Assembly: GCA_964457365.1 (NCBI GenBank)
Contig: CAYWFP010000021.1
Location: forward strand, 1-44,663
Direction: 5' to 3'
DNA from: CAYWFP01 sp964457365
Lineage (GTDB): Bacteria; Planctomycetota; SZUA-567
DNA length: 44,663 nt
Position numbers and translations under genes: made by a program. The notes beneath the pieces were generated by a model that was not told the DNA's origin, made no database searches, and saw only the letters and a list, made by a program, of their open reading frames with translations. How positions within the stretch are numbered: position 1 is the stretch's first letter; each line of letters starts with the position of its first letter. Positions 15,674 through 25,800 of this stretch are shown here, one piece after another.

Positions 15674-17726
15674 CCGTCTTCTCCCCCGCTGGTGGAATCG
15701 CTTCGTTACCGACGAGTTCATCATATGTGGCCTCGCCTCCGCGCGCAACCGCAAAGCCTGCCGGCGCTTCGCCACGGCGGTGTTTCGCGAGCATCTGCAT
15801 GAACGACGTTTCCAGATGGCGCACGAATGCGGCGCAGTCGGTCAAGAGCGAGGCGAGAAGCGACGCCGCCAGCCGCGCCCGGAGCCGCGCGAGTTCGGAC
15901 CGATCCTCGGCGAGGCGTCGGGTCGTCCAGGCGTAGCCGTCGAGGGTGGTGGCGATCAGTTCCGAAAGGCCAAGCGTTCGCAGCATGCTTGCCGAGGCGC
16001 GGCCGCAGACGGTGTCGCCCATCAGCGTTACCACCGGGCACCCCGCGCGCAGCGTATCGAGCGTGGTCCCGTGGCCGGCGTAGGGATGCGTATCCAGAGC
16101 CAGGTCCGCCACCAGGTAACGCGCCAGATGCGCCCGGCGCGAAGGCGCAAAGTGAGCGAAGATCAACCGCGCCGGGTCCACGCCGTGTCGGCGCGCGTAC
16201 GCGCGCAGGTTGGTCTTCGCGTCGCTCGCACGCAGCCACAGGAGACTCCGGGGAATCGAGTCCAGGAGTGAGAGCCAGACGTCGAAGATCTCCGGCAGGA
16301 TCTTCTTGGGTTGGCAGAAGGCACAGAAGACGAACGCGTCTTCGGGCAGGCCGCAATCGCGGCGCGTCGGAGCGGGAAGACTTGACAGCGGCGCCGCGGC
16401 CAGGAACGTGGGCAGGACAACTGTCTTTTCGCTGAAGAACGCTTCCTCGCCCGGCTTGACCAGGACGGGGTCGATCAGCAGATAGTCGATCCACGGCGCG
16501 CCGGTGGTGCCCGGATAACCCAGCCAGGCGAGTTGAAGGGACGCGGGGCGGTAGGCGCCGACGGCCATGCGCTCGCCGCCGGTGTGGCCGTTCAGGTCGA
16601 CGAGAATATCGACGCCGTCGTCGCGGATCGTATGCGCGGCTTCCGCGTTGGTAGTCCGCGAGAGATCCGTCAACCGATCGCAACAGCGGGCGATTGCCCG
16701 GCGCACCGGATTGTCCGGCGTGCGATCCGTAGCGTAAACCGTGATGCGAAAAAGGTCGCGGTTGTGATACGGCAGCAGGTCGGCCATGATGTGGCCCACC
16801 GGATGCGCTCGCAGGTCGGACGAGAAGTAGGCGACGTGGATGCGATCTACGGATCGGCGCTGTCGCGACTGCGCCGGGAGCGCCGCGATTTTATCGGCTT
16901 TCCGCCGGCTCCAGCCGCGTGCGCGAGTCGACTGTTCTTCGAGCGTGGTATGCAGCAGCAGCAGGACGTGGGGCGAGACGCCGTCACAGTCGTGTTCCAT
17001 GTTGCGCAGCAGCGCCGGGAGAAGCTCGCGGAGACGCTCCCAGCGACAAAGGCAGAGCGTCGCGAGCACCGCGCCGCCGAGCGCCGGACCGAACCCCGGT
17101 CGCAATGCCAACGCCCGGTCGTACGCCTCCAGCGCCTCGGGGTGGCGTTTCTGCCGCGCCAACAGATGCCCGAGGTGAACATGCGCCTCGAGGTGATCCG
17201 GTTGCAGCCGGGTAACGCGCGCGAATGCATCGGCCGCTTCCCGGAAACGTTCTTCGTCCCGTAGAAGAAGCGCCTCGGCATACACCGCGGGGACGCGGTC
17301 GGGCCGGCGTTGCAACACCTCCGCGAGCGCGGCGTGCGCGTCTTCGTATCGCCCCAGCTCCTGGGACGCGGCGGCAAGGTTCTCGCCGGCTTCCAGTCGT
17401 CCGGGATCCAGCGCCAAGGCTTGTCGGCAGGCCGAAACGGCCTCTTCGAAGCGCTCTGTTTCGAGCAGGGCCGCGGCGAGGTTGCTGTGCACCTGCGCGT
17501 CTTCGGGGCACGAAGCCTTCGCCTGCAGCAGCAGCGACAGCGCGCGCGCGCTATCTCGACGCTGGAGTGCGAGAACGCCGAGGCCGTGTAATGCGTGGGG
17601 GTGTACCGGTTCGGCGGCGAGGATGCGCGTATAGAGGGCTTCGGCTTCGTCGAGTTCGCCCGCGGCATGATGATTGACGGCCTGCCGCAGGAGGCTGGCG
17701 GCTCGGTCCATCTCCTTGAACGCCAA
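15648..17726 (-). CDS. TPR-containing O-GlcNAc-transferase-like glycosyltransferase (GT41)
   Basis: 692 residues. Tandem TPRs fill about 8-265 (for example NLAAALLETERFEEAVSACR, HVHLGHLLARQKRHPEALEA). A full GT41/SPINDLY catalytic region follows from about 295: SSDLRAHPVGHIM, whose His near residue 306 matches the conserved OGT His; DLNGHTGGER; AWLGYPGTTGAPWIDY; FCQPKKILPEIF with the conserved Lys; LDTHPYAGHGTTLDTLRAGC. Enzymes of this type transfer a sugar from a nucleotide donor to Ser/Thr of proteins bound by the TPRs. It lies between the PAAR-like gene and the last gene of the spike operon, which is unusual. The donor and target proteins are unknown. Confidence 0.88.
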   Translation of the reverse strand: MAFKEMDRAASLLRQAVNHHAAGELDEAEALYTRILAAEPVHPHALHGLGVLALQRRDSARALSLLLQAKASCPEDAQVHSNLAAALLETERFEEAVSACRQALALDPGRLEAGENLAAASQELGRYEDAHAALAEVLQRRPDRVPAVYAEALLLRDEERFREAADAFARVTRLQPDHLEAHVHLGHLLARQKRHPEALEAYDRALALRPGFGPALGGAVLATLCLCRWERLRELLPALLRNMEHDCDGVSPHVLLLLHTTLEEQSTRARGWSRRKADKIAALPAQSRQRRSVDRIHVAYFSSDLRAHPVGHIMADLLPYHNRDLFRITVYATDRTPDNPVRRAIARCCDRLTDLSRTTNAEAAHTIRDDGVDILVDLNGHTGGERMAVGAYRPASLQLAWLGYPGTTGAPWIDYLLIDPVLVKPGEEAFFSEKTVVLPTFLAAAPLSSLPAPTRRDCGLPEDAFVFCAFCQPKKILPEIFDVWLSLLDSIPRSLLWLRASDAKTNLRAYARRHGVDPARLIFAHFAPSRRAHLARYLVADLALDTHPYAGHGTTLDTLRAGCPVVTLMGDTVCGRASASMLRTLGLSELIATTLDGYAWTTRRLAEDRSELARLRARLAASLLASLLTDCAAFVRHLETSFMQMLAKHRRGEAPAGFAVARGGEATYDELVGNEAIPPAGEKTDDRGRGQA

Positions 17727-17737
17727 CGTCGCCTCCT
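17724..17737 (-). promoter_or_regulatory. Ribosome site fixing a TTG start for the GT41 gene
   Basis: AGGAGG (17737-17732 on the minus strand) is followed after five bases by TTG (17726-17724). The first ATG (17711) has AAGGAG only one base away, too close to work well. The open frame continues upstream into the PAAR-like gene without a better start. Confidence 0.5.
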
Positions 17738-17748
17738 GGGAAACGAGC

Positions 17749-18153
17749 TCAGCGCAAGGTGATGACCTTGAACTGGCCGGGTAAGATAGTCGTGCCGACC
17801 ATGTTGGTGTTGTTCTGGATCGTCGGGTCCATGAAGGCGCGCGTCGTGGGCATGCACTTGGTGAAGAGCGCGGTCGAGCCGAGAATGTTGCGGTCCGGGC
17901 CCATAACCGTGCCGGAGGCGACGCCGGTGTTGACGCCGGCGTTGTCGCCATTGGTCATCGGCGTCGTCGTCATTATGTTATGGGTTGGCATGAAAGAGGT
18001 GAGAATGGTCGGACAGTTCGGGATCGCCGTCACCCGGTTCGAGATGTTCGGATATGGTAGCGGCGCCGGCGCGCCAGCGGCGACCCCGGGCGTGATGCAG
18101 ACGTCGGGGAAGGCGAAGTCCATTCCGCCCGCGTTGCAGTTGTTGAAGACCAT
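17749..18153 (-). CDS. DUF4150 PAAR-like spike-tip protein
   Basis: 134 residues. The pattern FPDVCITPG followed by PAPLPYPNIS is characteristic of DUF4150/PAAR-like proteins, small beta cones that cap the VgrG trimer and sharpen the type VI spike. The rest (THNIMTTTPMTNGDNAGVNT, LGSTALFTKCMPTTRAF) fits the family, with its frequent Cys and Asn. There is no extension domain, so it would be a tip rather than an effector carrier. It starts 16 bases after the DUF3540 gene and ends about 22 bases before the GT41 start. Confidence 0.88.
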   Translation of the reverse strand: MVFNNCNAGGMDFAFPDVCITPGVAAGAPAPLPYPNISNRVTAIPNCPTILTSFMPTHNIMTTTPMTNGDNAGVNTGVASGTVMGPDRNILGSTALFTKCMPTTRAFMDPTIQNNTNMVGTTILPGQFKVITLR

Positions 18154-18169
18154 GTGCGTCTCCTTCGGG

Positions 18170-18796
18170 TTACCCCATGTTGATCTGTTTGCCGTTGATC
18201 TTCATGTAATCGCTCGAGGTGACGATGGTGTGCCTGCCGCGGGCGTTGAGTAACCGGTCGGCCTTGAGCATGTAATCTCCGGCACGCACGTCCTCGGTCT
18301 CCTCGACGCGGCGGAAGAGCGACTTGAATTTCTGCAGCATCCTATCGGCGAGCATGTCCACCGTCCGCGCGACGATCCGGAGGCGGTCGACGCCGGCGGT
18401 CAGCGTGCCGCTTTCGAGCACGGTCTCCCGGGCCCGGAGGCGCGTCTGGTTGGTCTGCATGTCGAGCCCGTTCGAGCGGATCGAGACGTCTTCGCGTGTA
18501 AGCACGTTGACGCCGTCCGTGGCCATGAGATGGATGCCGCCGCGGGCGACGAGACGAGCATCGCCGTTCACCGAGATCGTCGCGCCGGAGGTCTCGCGTT
18601 CGAGCACCGCGAGGACGAACGTCTCGCCGGCGCCGGTACTCAGAAGTACCCGGTCGCCGGGTTCCGGATCGACCAGGCAACTCACCGCTCGTTGCGCACG
18701 GGTGGTGCCTTCGTCGGTCGCGACCAGGATGATCTCGCCCTCGGTGACGCGGACGCGTCCGTGGACAAGGCTGGCGGTTTCCATGATGCTGCTCAT
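18170..18796 (-). CDS. DUF3540 protein of type VI-like spike cluster
   Basis: 208 residues. The N-terminus LVHGRVRVTEGEIILVATD, then SCLVDPEPGDRVLLS, and a repetitive beta region (DARLVARGGIHLMATDGVNV) match the DUF3540 family, commonly found with DUF2169, DUF4150 and pentapeptide genes in VgrG clusters. The repetitive region resembles a VgrG-like beta prism. Function is unknown; an adaptor or spike component is likely. It lies 16 bases downstream of the pentapeptide gene, whose stop precedes a GGAAGGAG site. Confidence 0.83.
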   Translation of the reverse strand: MSSIMETASLVHGRVRVTEGEIILVATDEGTTRAQRAVSCLVDPEPGDRVLLSTGAGETFVLAVLERETSGATISVNGDARLVARGGIHLMATDGVNVLTREDVSIRSNGLDMQTNQTRLRARETVLESGTLTAGVDRLRIVARTVDMLADRMLQKFKSLFRRVEETEDVRAGDYMLKADRLLNARGRHTIVTSSDYMKINGKQINMG

Positions 18797-18812
18797 CGTC
18801 GACTCCTTCCGA

Positions 18813-19874
18813 TTAGATCTTAGGCGTCCAGTCTTCGCATTCCGCCCGTTCGGGATCCTCTTCCAGCGCCAGGACGCGCGAAGCTCCGTCCCACTTGGTC
18901 TGTTCCTCGTTGATGCGATGCAGCACGGCGCGATAGAGGCTGGCGCGGGAGATATCCGCGTCGGTCAGGTCGCTGTGGCTGAAATCGGCGTACGCCAGTT
19001 CGCACCCGATGAATTTCGTCCGCTTCAGCACGGCCTTGCGGATCATAGCCTGGTACAGATTGGCACCGGTGAAATCGGCCTCCGACGCATCGCATTCGTC
19101 GAAGTTGGTCGACGTGAGGTCCGCGCCGGCGAAGGAGGCTCCGGCGAGGTTGCCCTTCATGAAGATGGCGTACCGTGCGGAGACATTGTCTAACTTGGCG
19201 CCGGCGAGATTGCCCTCCATGAAATTTGTCTGCACCAGCGTCGCCCCCGTGAGGTCCGTACCTGAGAAATCGCAGCCGCGCAGGAACGCCTTGGTCAGGT
19301 CGATGCCCCGAAGGTTCATGTTGCCGAAGTGCGAGTTGGTGAATGCCGAAGTGGTAAGCGAGACTTCGGTCAGCGCACAGGTCGAGATATCGGTGTCCAT
19401 CATGATGACGCGGTGCAGGGTCAGGCTCTGGAAGCGCGCCTCGGCGAGGGTGCACTCCAACAGCGTCGTATCCTCGAAACGGGCGGTTTCGAAGACCGCG
19501 CGGCTCAGGTCGCACTGGTGGAAGACCGTGTTGAAAAGATCGGTGTCGCGGAAAGAGCTCCCGGACAGGTCCGCCTGGGAGAACTTCGCCTCGGCGAGAT
19601 CGGCCTCGTCGAAGCATGCGCCCGCGAGTGGCGAGGTGGCGAAGCCGCCTTCGGCAAGAGCCGCTCCGACGAAGCGCGAACCGGTGAGGTCGCAGTCCTG
19701 GAAGACGCTCTCGGCGAAGCGCGCGCCGCTGAAGTCACAGTCCTGCATGTTGGTCTTCATGAAGAGGGCGCCGCGAAGGTCGGCGCCGGCGAGATTCGAG
19801 CCGGAGAGATCCTCATCCTGCGGCCAGTCGCCGCGGCGGATGCGCTCTTCGAGTTCGTTCTTCTCGATGCTCAT
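18813..19874 (-). CDS. Pentapeptide-repeat protein of the spike operon
   Basis: 353 residues. After a short charged helix (1-20), nearly the whole chain to about residue 325 consists of A(D/N)LXX-type pentapeptides (SNLAGADLRGALF, ADLTSTNFDECDASEADF), roughly 60 of them. It should form a right-handed quadrilateral beta helix about 15 coils long. A C-terminal helical segment (INEEQTKWDGASRVLALEED) may cap it. The start overlaps the upstream gene's stop as ATGA, so translation is coupled to the DUF2169 protein, which ends in the same repeat. A structural or adaptor role is inferred. The DNA-mimic gyrase-inhibitor role known for some pentapeptide proteins is less likely here. Confidence 0.88.
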   Translation of the reverse strand: MSIEKNELEERIRRGDWPQDEDLSGSNLAGADLRGALFMKTNMQDCDFSGARFAESVFQDCDLTGSRFVGAALAEGGFATSPLAGACFDEADLAEAKFSQADLSGSSFRDTDLFNTVFHQCDLSRAVFETARFEDTTLLECTLAEARFQSLTLHRVIMMDTDISTCALTEVSLTTSAFTNSHFGNMNLRGIDLTKAFLRGCDFSGTDLTGATLVQTNFMEGNLAGAKLDNVSARYAIFMKGNLAGASFAGADLTSTNFDECDASEADFTGANLYQAMIRKAVLKRTKFIGCELAYADFSHSDLTDADISRASLYRAVLHRINEEQTKWDGASRVLALEEDPERAECEDWTPKI

Positions 19875-22861
19875 GAGGGCTGCCACCGTTTCAGAATCGT
19901 CCGCGTAAGCAGGGCGTCGTCCAGGTTGGTCTTGCCGAAGGTCGCTTTTTGCAGGTCCGCGCCGAAGAGGTTCGCCCCGTGAAGATCGGCCTCGACCAGT
20001 CGTGAACCGCGCAACAGGCTCTCGGCCAGGTTGCTGCCGCTCATGTCGGCGCCCTCCAGATCGGTCTTGAGCAGGAGCGACTTCGGCGCCACGGCGAAGC
20101 GTAGGTTTGCGCCGCGGAGATCGCTTCCCATCAGGCTCGCTTCGCACAGCGACGCGTTCTCGAAGTTCGCGCCCGTGAGATCGGTAGCGCCGAGGTACGT
20201 CTGGTCCAGGCAGGCGTTGGCGAAGTTCGCGCCGGCGAAGGAGGAGTCTTCGCCGCCGAGAAAGGAGCCAGTAACGCTTGCGTCGCTGAAATCGGCCCCC
20301 GCGGCCATGCAGGAGAAAAAAATCAGCGTCTGCGCGTCCATCGCCGTGAACTTCGCGTTCACGGCCGAGCCGTTCATGATGGAGCAATCCCGGGCCTTGG
20401 CGTTGGAGAGATCGGCGCCGTCGAGCGTGGAATTGCTGATGACGGCGTCCTGCAGGTTCGCTTCCCGGAAGACGGCGTCGGCCAGTTCGCACTCGGCGAA
20501 CTTGCATTCGGGGCCGTCGATGCCCGTGAAGTCGGCGCCGGTCAGCGCGCATTGGATCAGCAGCGTCTCGCGCATGGTCGCCCCGGCGAAGCGGGCGCTG
20601 TCGGTGGTGGCCTGCGAGAGGATCGTCTCGGTCAGGTCGGCCCGGTCGAGCACGGCGCCGCGGAGATCCAGCGACGACGTCTGGCAGCGCTGCAGCGAGG
20701 CGCCGGAGAGGTCGGCCTCGGCGAAGACGGCCTCGACGATCATCGCCCCGTCCAGGACGGTGTTCCGCAGATCCGCGCCGCGGAAGTCGCCCTGCGAGAA
20801 GATCGCCTTGGTCAGGTCGCTTCCAGCGAGATCGGCGCCCTCGGCAACCGCCTTGCCGAAGCTTGCCTCCGGCGCACCGACCTGCCGCAGCGTGGCCTCC
20901 CTCAGGTCCGCGAAGGCCAGCACGCAACCGGCAAGGTTGGCGCCGGTCAAGTTCGTCTGGTAGAGATTGGCGCCGTTGAGGAAGGCGTTTGACAAGTCGA
21001 TCCCGGAGAGATCCAGCCCCGAGAGGTTCGCCCCCATCAAGCGCGCACCGGCGAAGCCTTCACCGGCCTGGAAGCCGGCCCAGACGCGGTCCCGCAATGC
21101 CAGCGCCTCGGCCTCGGGAAGCGGCGCGGGCGGCTCGAGCGTGTGAGCGCTCTGCCGGTACGCGTCGAGTCCCTGTTTGTCCGATTCACGCAGAGTTTCT
21201 TCAATCTCTTCCAGAGACATTCCGAGCGCGTCGTATTGTTCCTGCATCTGTTCGGGGTGATTTTCTTGGAGTTCGCGCAATTCCTCGATCATCTTGTCCG
21301 CTTTGGGTTCCGGCGGCTGCGCTTGGGCCTGCTTGATCTTGGCCAGTTCCTCGTCGTAATCGAGGCCGGCCTTCTCGCAGGCGGCGCGCATCTTCGCGTC
21401 TTGCTCGGCCACGGCTTGATCGGCCTTGACCTGGGCCTGTGCGATCTGCTCCTCGCCATAGGCCTCCAAATTGTCCGTGAAGTCGTCGGCGTCGAAGTTT
21501 TCGGCGTCCTCGATGGTTTCGATCCGCGGGATCTCGAACGGCAATGGAGCGGGCGCGTCCATATCGGGAGGTTCGGGCAGATAATCCTTTGGGTTCACCC
21601 CCCTGGCATGCAGCTCCTCGGTCGTTTTCGCGATTGTCTCGTCCTTCTTGGCGAGAGCCGCGTCGATTGTCTCCTGTCCCTGGCGATGGTATTCATCGAT
21701 CTTGGCCTGGAGGTTGTCGTTGAAAGGACTCGGCGACGGTTGTTGCCCCTCCTCGGGCATCATGTCGGCGAAGTAGGAACGTTCGCCGACCGGCATCAGT
21801 TCGCGCTCCTTGAGGAATTCCATGGGAGAGCCATCGGGGTCGCAGCGCCGGCGGATTACCCCGGCGTAATGCGCCAGCGACTTCGGTTCGTCCCCCAGGC
21901 CTTCCTGCGCCACCAGGAGAGCGTCGAATTCGGCTGCGTCGTCGGTGGCGATTTCCAGTACGCCGCGGTGGATCAGGACGCCTCGCTCGCGGTGCGGGAA
22001 GAGCCAGACCGTGTCGAGATGCAGGTCCATCTCGTATGGTTCTTTCACTTCGGCCTTGCGTCGCAGAAACGCCCGCGCGCGGACGCCGGGGAGCTCGCCG
22101 CTTATCTCGGCCATCTCCGGATGCATGCCGTTGCAGGAGAACGGTTCGTCCCCGCGGAAGCGGCCGGCGAGTTGCTGATCGATCGGCGCCATGTTGAAAA
22201 TAGTCCAGTCCATGTCCGCGGCGAACCCGGGGAAACGCTCGGTTATCCACTTCTCGTCGTAGGTGCCGGCCTTGCTCATGCGCTGGGGCCAATCGATGGG
22301 GCAGGGCATCAAGCCGGCCGGCTCCGGGCGGTCGTCGGCGGAGGCGATCAGTTGGCGCGGATCCTGGATGTTCGGCAGTGGCCGGATGCGCTCGCCGTTA
22401 TCCATCTCCACCTCGCAGGCACCCTTCCCGGTCGGATTGGAGGCGAAGCCTTCTCCGCCGAAGGCGTGTTCGTAGCGCAACGGCATGACCGCGAACGGAA
22501 CGGCGGAGGTGATATCCGTCTGCCCGGCGCGCCAGTGGCAGTCGCCGTTGACGTGCAGTTTCTTGACGATTTCGCCGAGGGAGACGCGGATGCGCGCGGT
22601 GGTGACGGTCGTGCCCGTGGGTGCATAGGCGTTGCCGCAGACAAGGAGTTCGCTACGTGGCTTGGGATTGGCCTCGTCCAGTGGCTGCTGGCCGAGTTCT
22701 TCCTGGGCCAACGCCCACATCTCCTGGTCCGGCTTCAGGCGCGCGCCCGGCTTCCAGTCGAAGGCGAAGAACGAGAACGACGCCACGGTCAGGTAGTAGC
22801 GCCGGTCGTTTTCGAAGACGCGGTAGAGCGCCCCTTGCTTCATCGACTTGATCAGTTGCAT
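19871..22861 (-). CDS. DUF2169 adaptor fused to a pentapeptide-repeat domain
   Basis: 996 residues in three parts. Residues about 10-335 are DUF2169, a domain of type VI effector-loading adaptors, with MPLRYEHAFGGEGFASNPTG as a hallmark. Residues about 350-600 are a charged helical linker with heptad-like segments (KIDEYHRQGQETIDAALAKK; MIEELRELQENHPEQMQEQ). Residues about 605-990 are pentapeptide repeats (GANLSGLDLSGIDLSNAFL). ATG at 22861 was chosen; a TTG at 22894 would overlap vgrG. It follows vgrG by 29 bases and overlaps the next pentapeptide gene. By family it should load cargo onto VgrG; the long repeat arm could hold a bulky partner. Confidence 0.87.
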   Translation of the reverse strand: MQLIKSMKQGALYRVFENDRRYYLTVASFSFFAFDWKPGARLKPDQEMWALAQEELGQQPLDEANPKPRSELLVCGNAYAPTGTTVTTARIRVSLGEIVKKLHVNGDCHWRAGQTDITSAVPFAVMPLRYEHAFGGEGFASNPTGKGACEVEMDNGERIRPLPNIQDPRQLIASADDRPEPAGLMPCPIDWPQRMSKAGTYDEKWITERFPGFAADMDWTIFNMAPIDQQLAGRFRGDEPFSCNGMHPEMAEISGELPGVRARAFLRRKAEVKEPYEMDLHLDTVWLFPHRERGVLIHRGVLEIATDDAAEFDALLVAQEGLGDEPKSLAHYAGVIRRRCDPDGSPMEFLKERELMPVGERSYFADMMPEEGQQPSPSPFNDNLQAKIDEYHRQGQETIDAALAKKDETIAKTTEELHARGVNPKDYLPEPPDMDAPAPLPFEIPRIETIEDAENFDADDFTDNLEAYGEEQIAQAQVKADQAVAEQDAKMRAACEKAGLDYDEELAKIKQAQAQPPEPKADKMIEELRELQENHPEQMQEQYDALGMSLEEIEETLRESDKQGLDAYRQSAHTLEPPAPLPEAEALALRDRVWAGFQAGEGFAGARLMGANLSGLDLSGIDLSNAFLNGANLYQTNLTGANLAGCVLAFADLREATLRQVGAPEASFGKAVAEGADLAGSDLTKAIFSQGDFRGADLRNTVLDGAMIVEAVFAEADLSGASLQRCQTSSLDLRGAVLDRADLTETILSQATTDSARFAGATMRETLLIQCALTGADFTGIDGPECKFAECELADAVFREANLQDAVISNSTLDGADLSNAKARDCSIMNGSAVNAKFTAMDAQTLIFFSCMAAGADFSDASVTGSFLGGEDSSFAGANFANACLDQTYLGATDLTGANFENASLCEASLMGSDLRGANLRFAVAPKSLLLKTDLEGADMSGSNLAESLLRGSRLVEADLHGANLFGADLQKATFGKTNLDDALLTRTILKRWQPS

Positions 22862-22890
22862 GTCTTGGTTCCCACGGAAGTTGCGGCGCG

Positions 22891-25800
22891 TCAAGTGATG
22901 ATTTTTGCCGTTTGCTTTTCAAAGCTGGCACTGTGCTTTGTCAAATTCAGCTTGCCATCCAGCAGGACAAGAGAAGCCTCCTTGTCAAGTTTGAGCTTCA
23001 CCTCCTCCTTGATCTCGCCGAGGATGGGGTAGTTCTCCAATTTAAACATCATGGCTGCCTTTTTCGAGTCGATATAATATAGCGGATCGCCTTTGTGATC
23101 GATCAGGCCCGAAGCGGCAGAGAGCTTGATCAATTTGATGACAGCGCCCGCACTCATGGCGATGTCGAGGATTAACGAGGCGCGGTTGAGTTTCGTAACC
23201 ATGCTGGAAAACGTCAGAGAATTCTTGATGCCGTAGACTCCGATGTTCTGGCGAAAAGCCTGTATGTCGAGGCCGAAACTTTCAAGCCCGATCCCGACCT
23301 TAACCCCGGCGCCGAGGTGGATGTCCTCCTTGGCGCCGATCAGCGTGCTGAAGACGTTGCCCGCGGTGAACTTGGTCGCATTGCCATAGAGCATTGACTC
23401 CTTGGCTCCGGCGATTTCCGAGTATTCGTTGCCGACGCGATACTTCTCCGTGTTGCCTTGGGCTTTCTTGTACGAAAAGCCCTTGAGGTAGCTGAAGACG
23501 CCGCCGTCGGATTTGCTGTCGGGGACGTAGGTCCAACTGAAGATGCCGCGGACGGAACTGCTCGTTTCGGAGACGCCTGGAAAATTGAAGTCGCCGTCGG
23601 GCTTCGGATCGCCCGAAAGGCTGCTGATGGCGGTACGCATCTGCGCATACTTGCGCACCTTGCCGTAGGTGTGTTTGACCTCGTCCTGCGCCCAGGTATA
23701 GGTGTTGCCGCTGTGGTAGCTGTAGGCGTCACCGAAGGTTTTCTTGACATACGCGGGGTTGTGATCGTTGACTTCGTCGATGTTGGAGCCTTTGTCGGTG
23801 CAGCCGGTGGTGGAATAGTTGTCCATGCAGACGAAAGTGAAGGAATAATCCATCGTGCCGGAGGTGTCGGCGACGTCCAGGATCTTGTAGATGCCCTGGT
23901 CGGTGCTGGTGTATTGGCGCACCCCTGCGAAGGTTTCGCTGTAGCTGAGTCCGTAGGATTCCTTGACCTGCACGTTTTCGTAGATCGAGAGATAGGGGGT
24001 TTTGACGTCCTTGGAATACCAGTCCAACTTGTCGGCATCCTCGCCGCCGCCGGAGTTGTTGTCGGTCGTCTCGCTGGTCTGAAACGGCACCACCTCTACG
24101 CCGAAAAGCGGCCCGTGGTTGCTGCGGGTGACGGTGCTGCCGCTGCCGCTGCTGTTGATCTCGGGCACGGTGATCGAAGCCGGAAGGTCGCCGCCGATGC
24201 TGATGGACGACGACGTCTGATCGTCGACGGTATAATTGCTGTCGTCGGCGGTGGCCCCGACGAAGACGATCTCCTCGCCATAAACCTCGTCGACCTCGTC
24301 GTCTCCATCGCGCCCGCAGATCGAGGCGAGATCCGTCGCGGCGAACGGGGCGGTCGGCTCGTCCTCGTCGGATCCGGTTGACCTGTTCGCGTCCGGAGCA
24401 GCCGGCGTTGTCGTCGGTCGCTTGTTGGTCCTGTCGCCGGCCGTCGCTTCCTTCGCATCCGGGAAGGCCGCCCGAGTGGCGCCGACGAAACGCGCGTCCG
24501 CCGCCCGGGTGAAGTAACTGCCGCCGCCGCCGCCGCCACCAGCTTCTCCGGCGGCCGGGCCTACCGTTCCGGGGCGGTTCTTGGTCACGTATTTGAAGAT
24601 GCTGCCGGTGGGCAGGCGCGAGACGCCGACGTTGATGTTCTGGGTGCGGCTGGGATTGTCCGGATTCTCCATCACGCCCGTGATGATGGGACGGTCCGGG
24701 TCGCCGTCGATGAAGGAGAGCAGTACTTCCGCGCCCTTCCAGAGAGGAAAATGCATGCCGAATGTGTCGCCCTGGAACGGCTTGGCCAGCCGGCACCAGC
24801 GCGAGGCTTTTCCTTCTTCGTAGCCGGCGCGGTCGAAGGGCATGCGGACCTTGTAGCGTCCCTTGTCGTCGATATAATCCGCGTCGACGTGGCCGTTGAG
24901 GATGGCGTAGATGCGTGGTTTCGGGGTTTTGCGCGGCTGGCGAAACTGGACGTTGGCGGGTATGGCGACGAAGGCGTTACGGTACTCGATGTCCTCGCCC
25001 TCTTCGGTACCCAGCGCCGCGGCCAGTCCGGCGGTGAGATACGCTTTTTGTGAACCGCGGTGACGGACTTCGATGAAGTTGTAGTCCTGGTTGAATTCGT
25101 CGCGGTAGTGGTTCTCCACGCCGCAGACGAACCCGCAGTGGAGGAACGCCGCGGTAGTATCGCCGCGGACGGTTTTGCGCCAGCAGTTGATCTCCTCGGC
25201 GCGGATCGACGCCAGGTGGTTGCCCTCCTCCTTGACTTTGAAGTGATCGCCGTAGTAGTAGACTTCGCCGAAACCGTATTGGTCGTCGATGATCGCCTGC
25301 CCCTCGATGATCATGCTCGGTCTGCGGTAATTGTAGTCGCGCAGGAAGACGGTCTTGGGTACGCGTTTGTTGCGCATAACCAGCGTCTGGATGTTCGGGC
25401 CGCGCTGGAGGTTTTCGCCCGGTGCGTAGCGCAGGGACTTGGGGGCGACGGTTTCGTGGTGGATGTAATGGTTGGTGATGATCATCTTCTCGGCGCTGTC
25501 GGTCTGTTCGAAGTAGTAGTAGAGACCGTCGCGTTCCATCAACCGGTTGATGAAGTCGAGGCTCGATTCGCCGTACTGGCAGACGTAGTGCCAGCGGGGA
25601 AAGCTCTTGTCGTCCAACCCGCCGTAGCCCACGGCGTCGGAGAGGGCCTGCACGGGCCAGTTCTGGAGGCGGAATTCGAAATCTGTCCCCGGCGAGAGAT
25701 TGGCCTGTTTCAGCTCCAATTCGATGATCTCGGGCACGGATTGGTCGATATAGACCTGGTTCTGGCAGTCGATGGTCATCCACCAGATGCGCGGTACCAG

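Noticed and set aside
19875..20927. Upstream extension of the all-pentapeptide protein frame
   Set aside because: It overlaps the DUF2169-pentapeptide gene in another frame and translates to Arg/Gly/Ala-rich noise. The ATGA overlap at 19871-19874 marks the true start.
18813..22861. Pentapeptide genes as quinolone-resistance (Qnr-like) proteins
   Set aside because: The repeats alone are not specific, and the operon of VgrG, DUF2169, DUF3540 and DUF4150 gives a better explanation.
24519..24545. GCC-rich run as a DNA microsatellite or CRISPR-like repeat
   Set aside because: It is the codon run for seven glycines in the VgrG linker, with no spacing or repeat structure beyond that.
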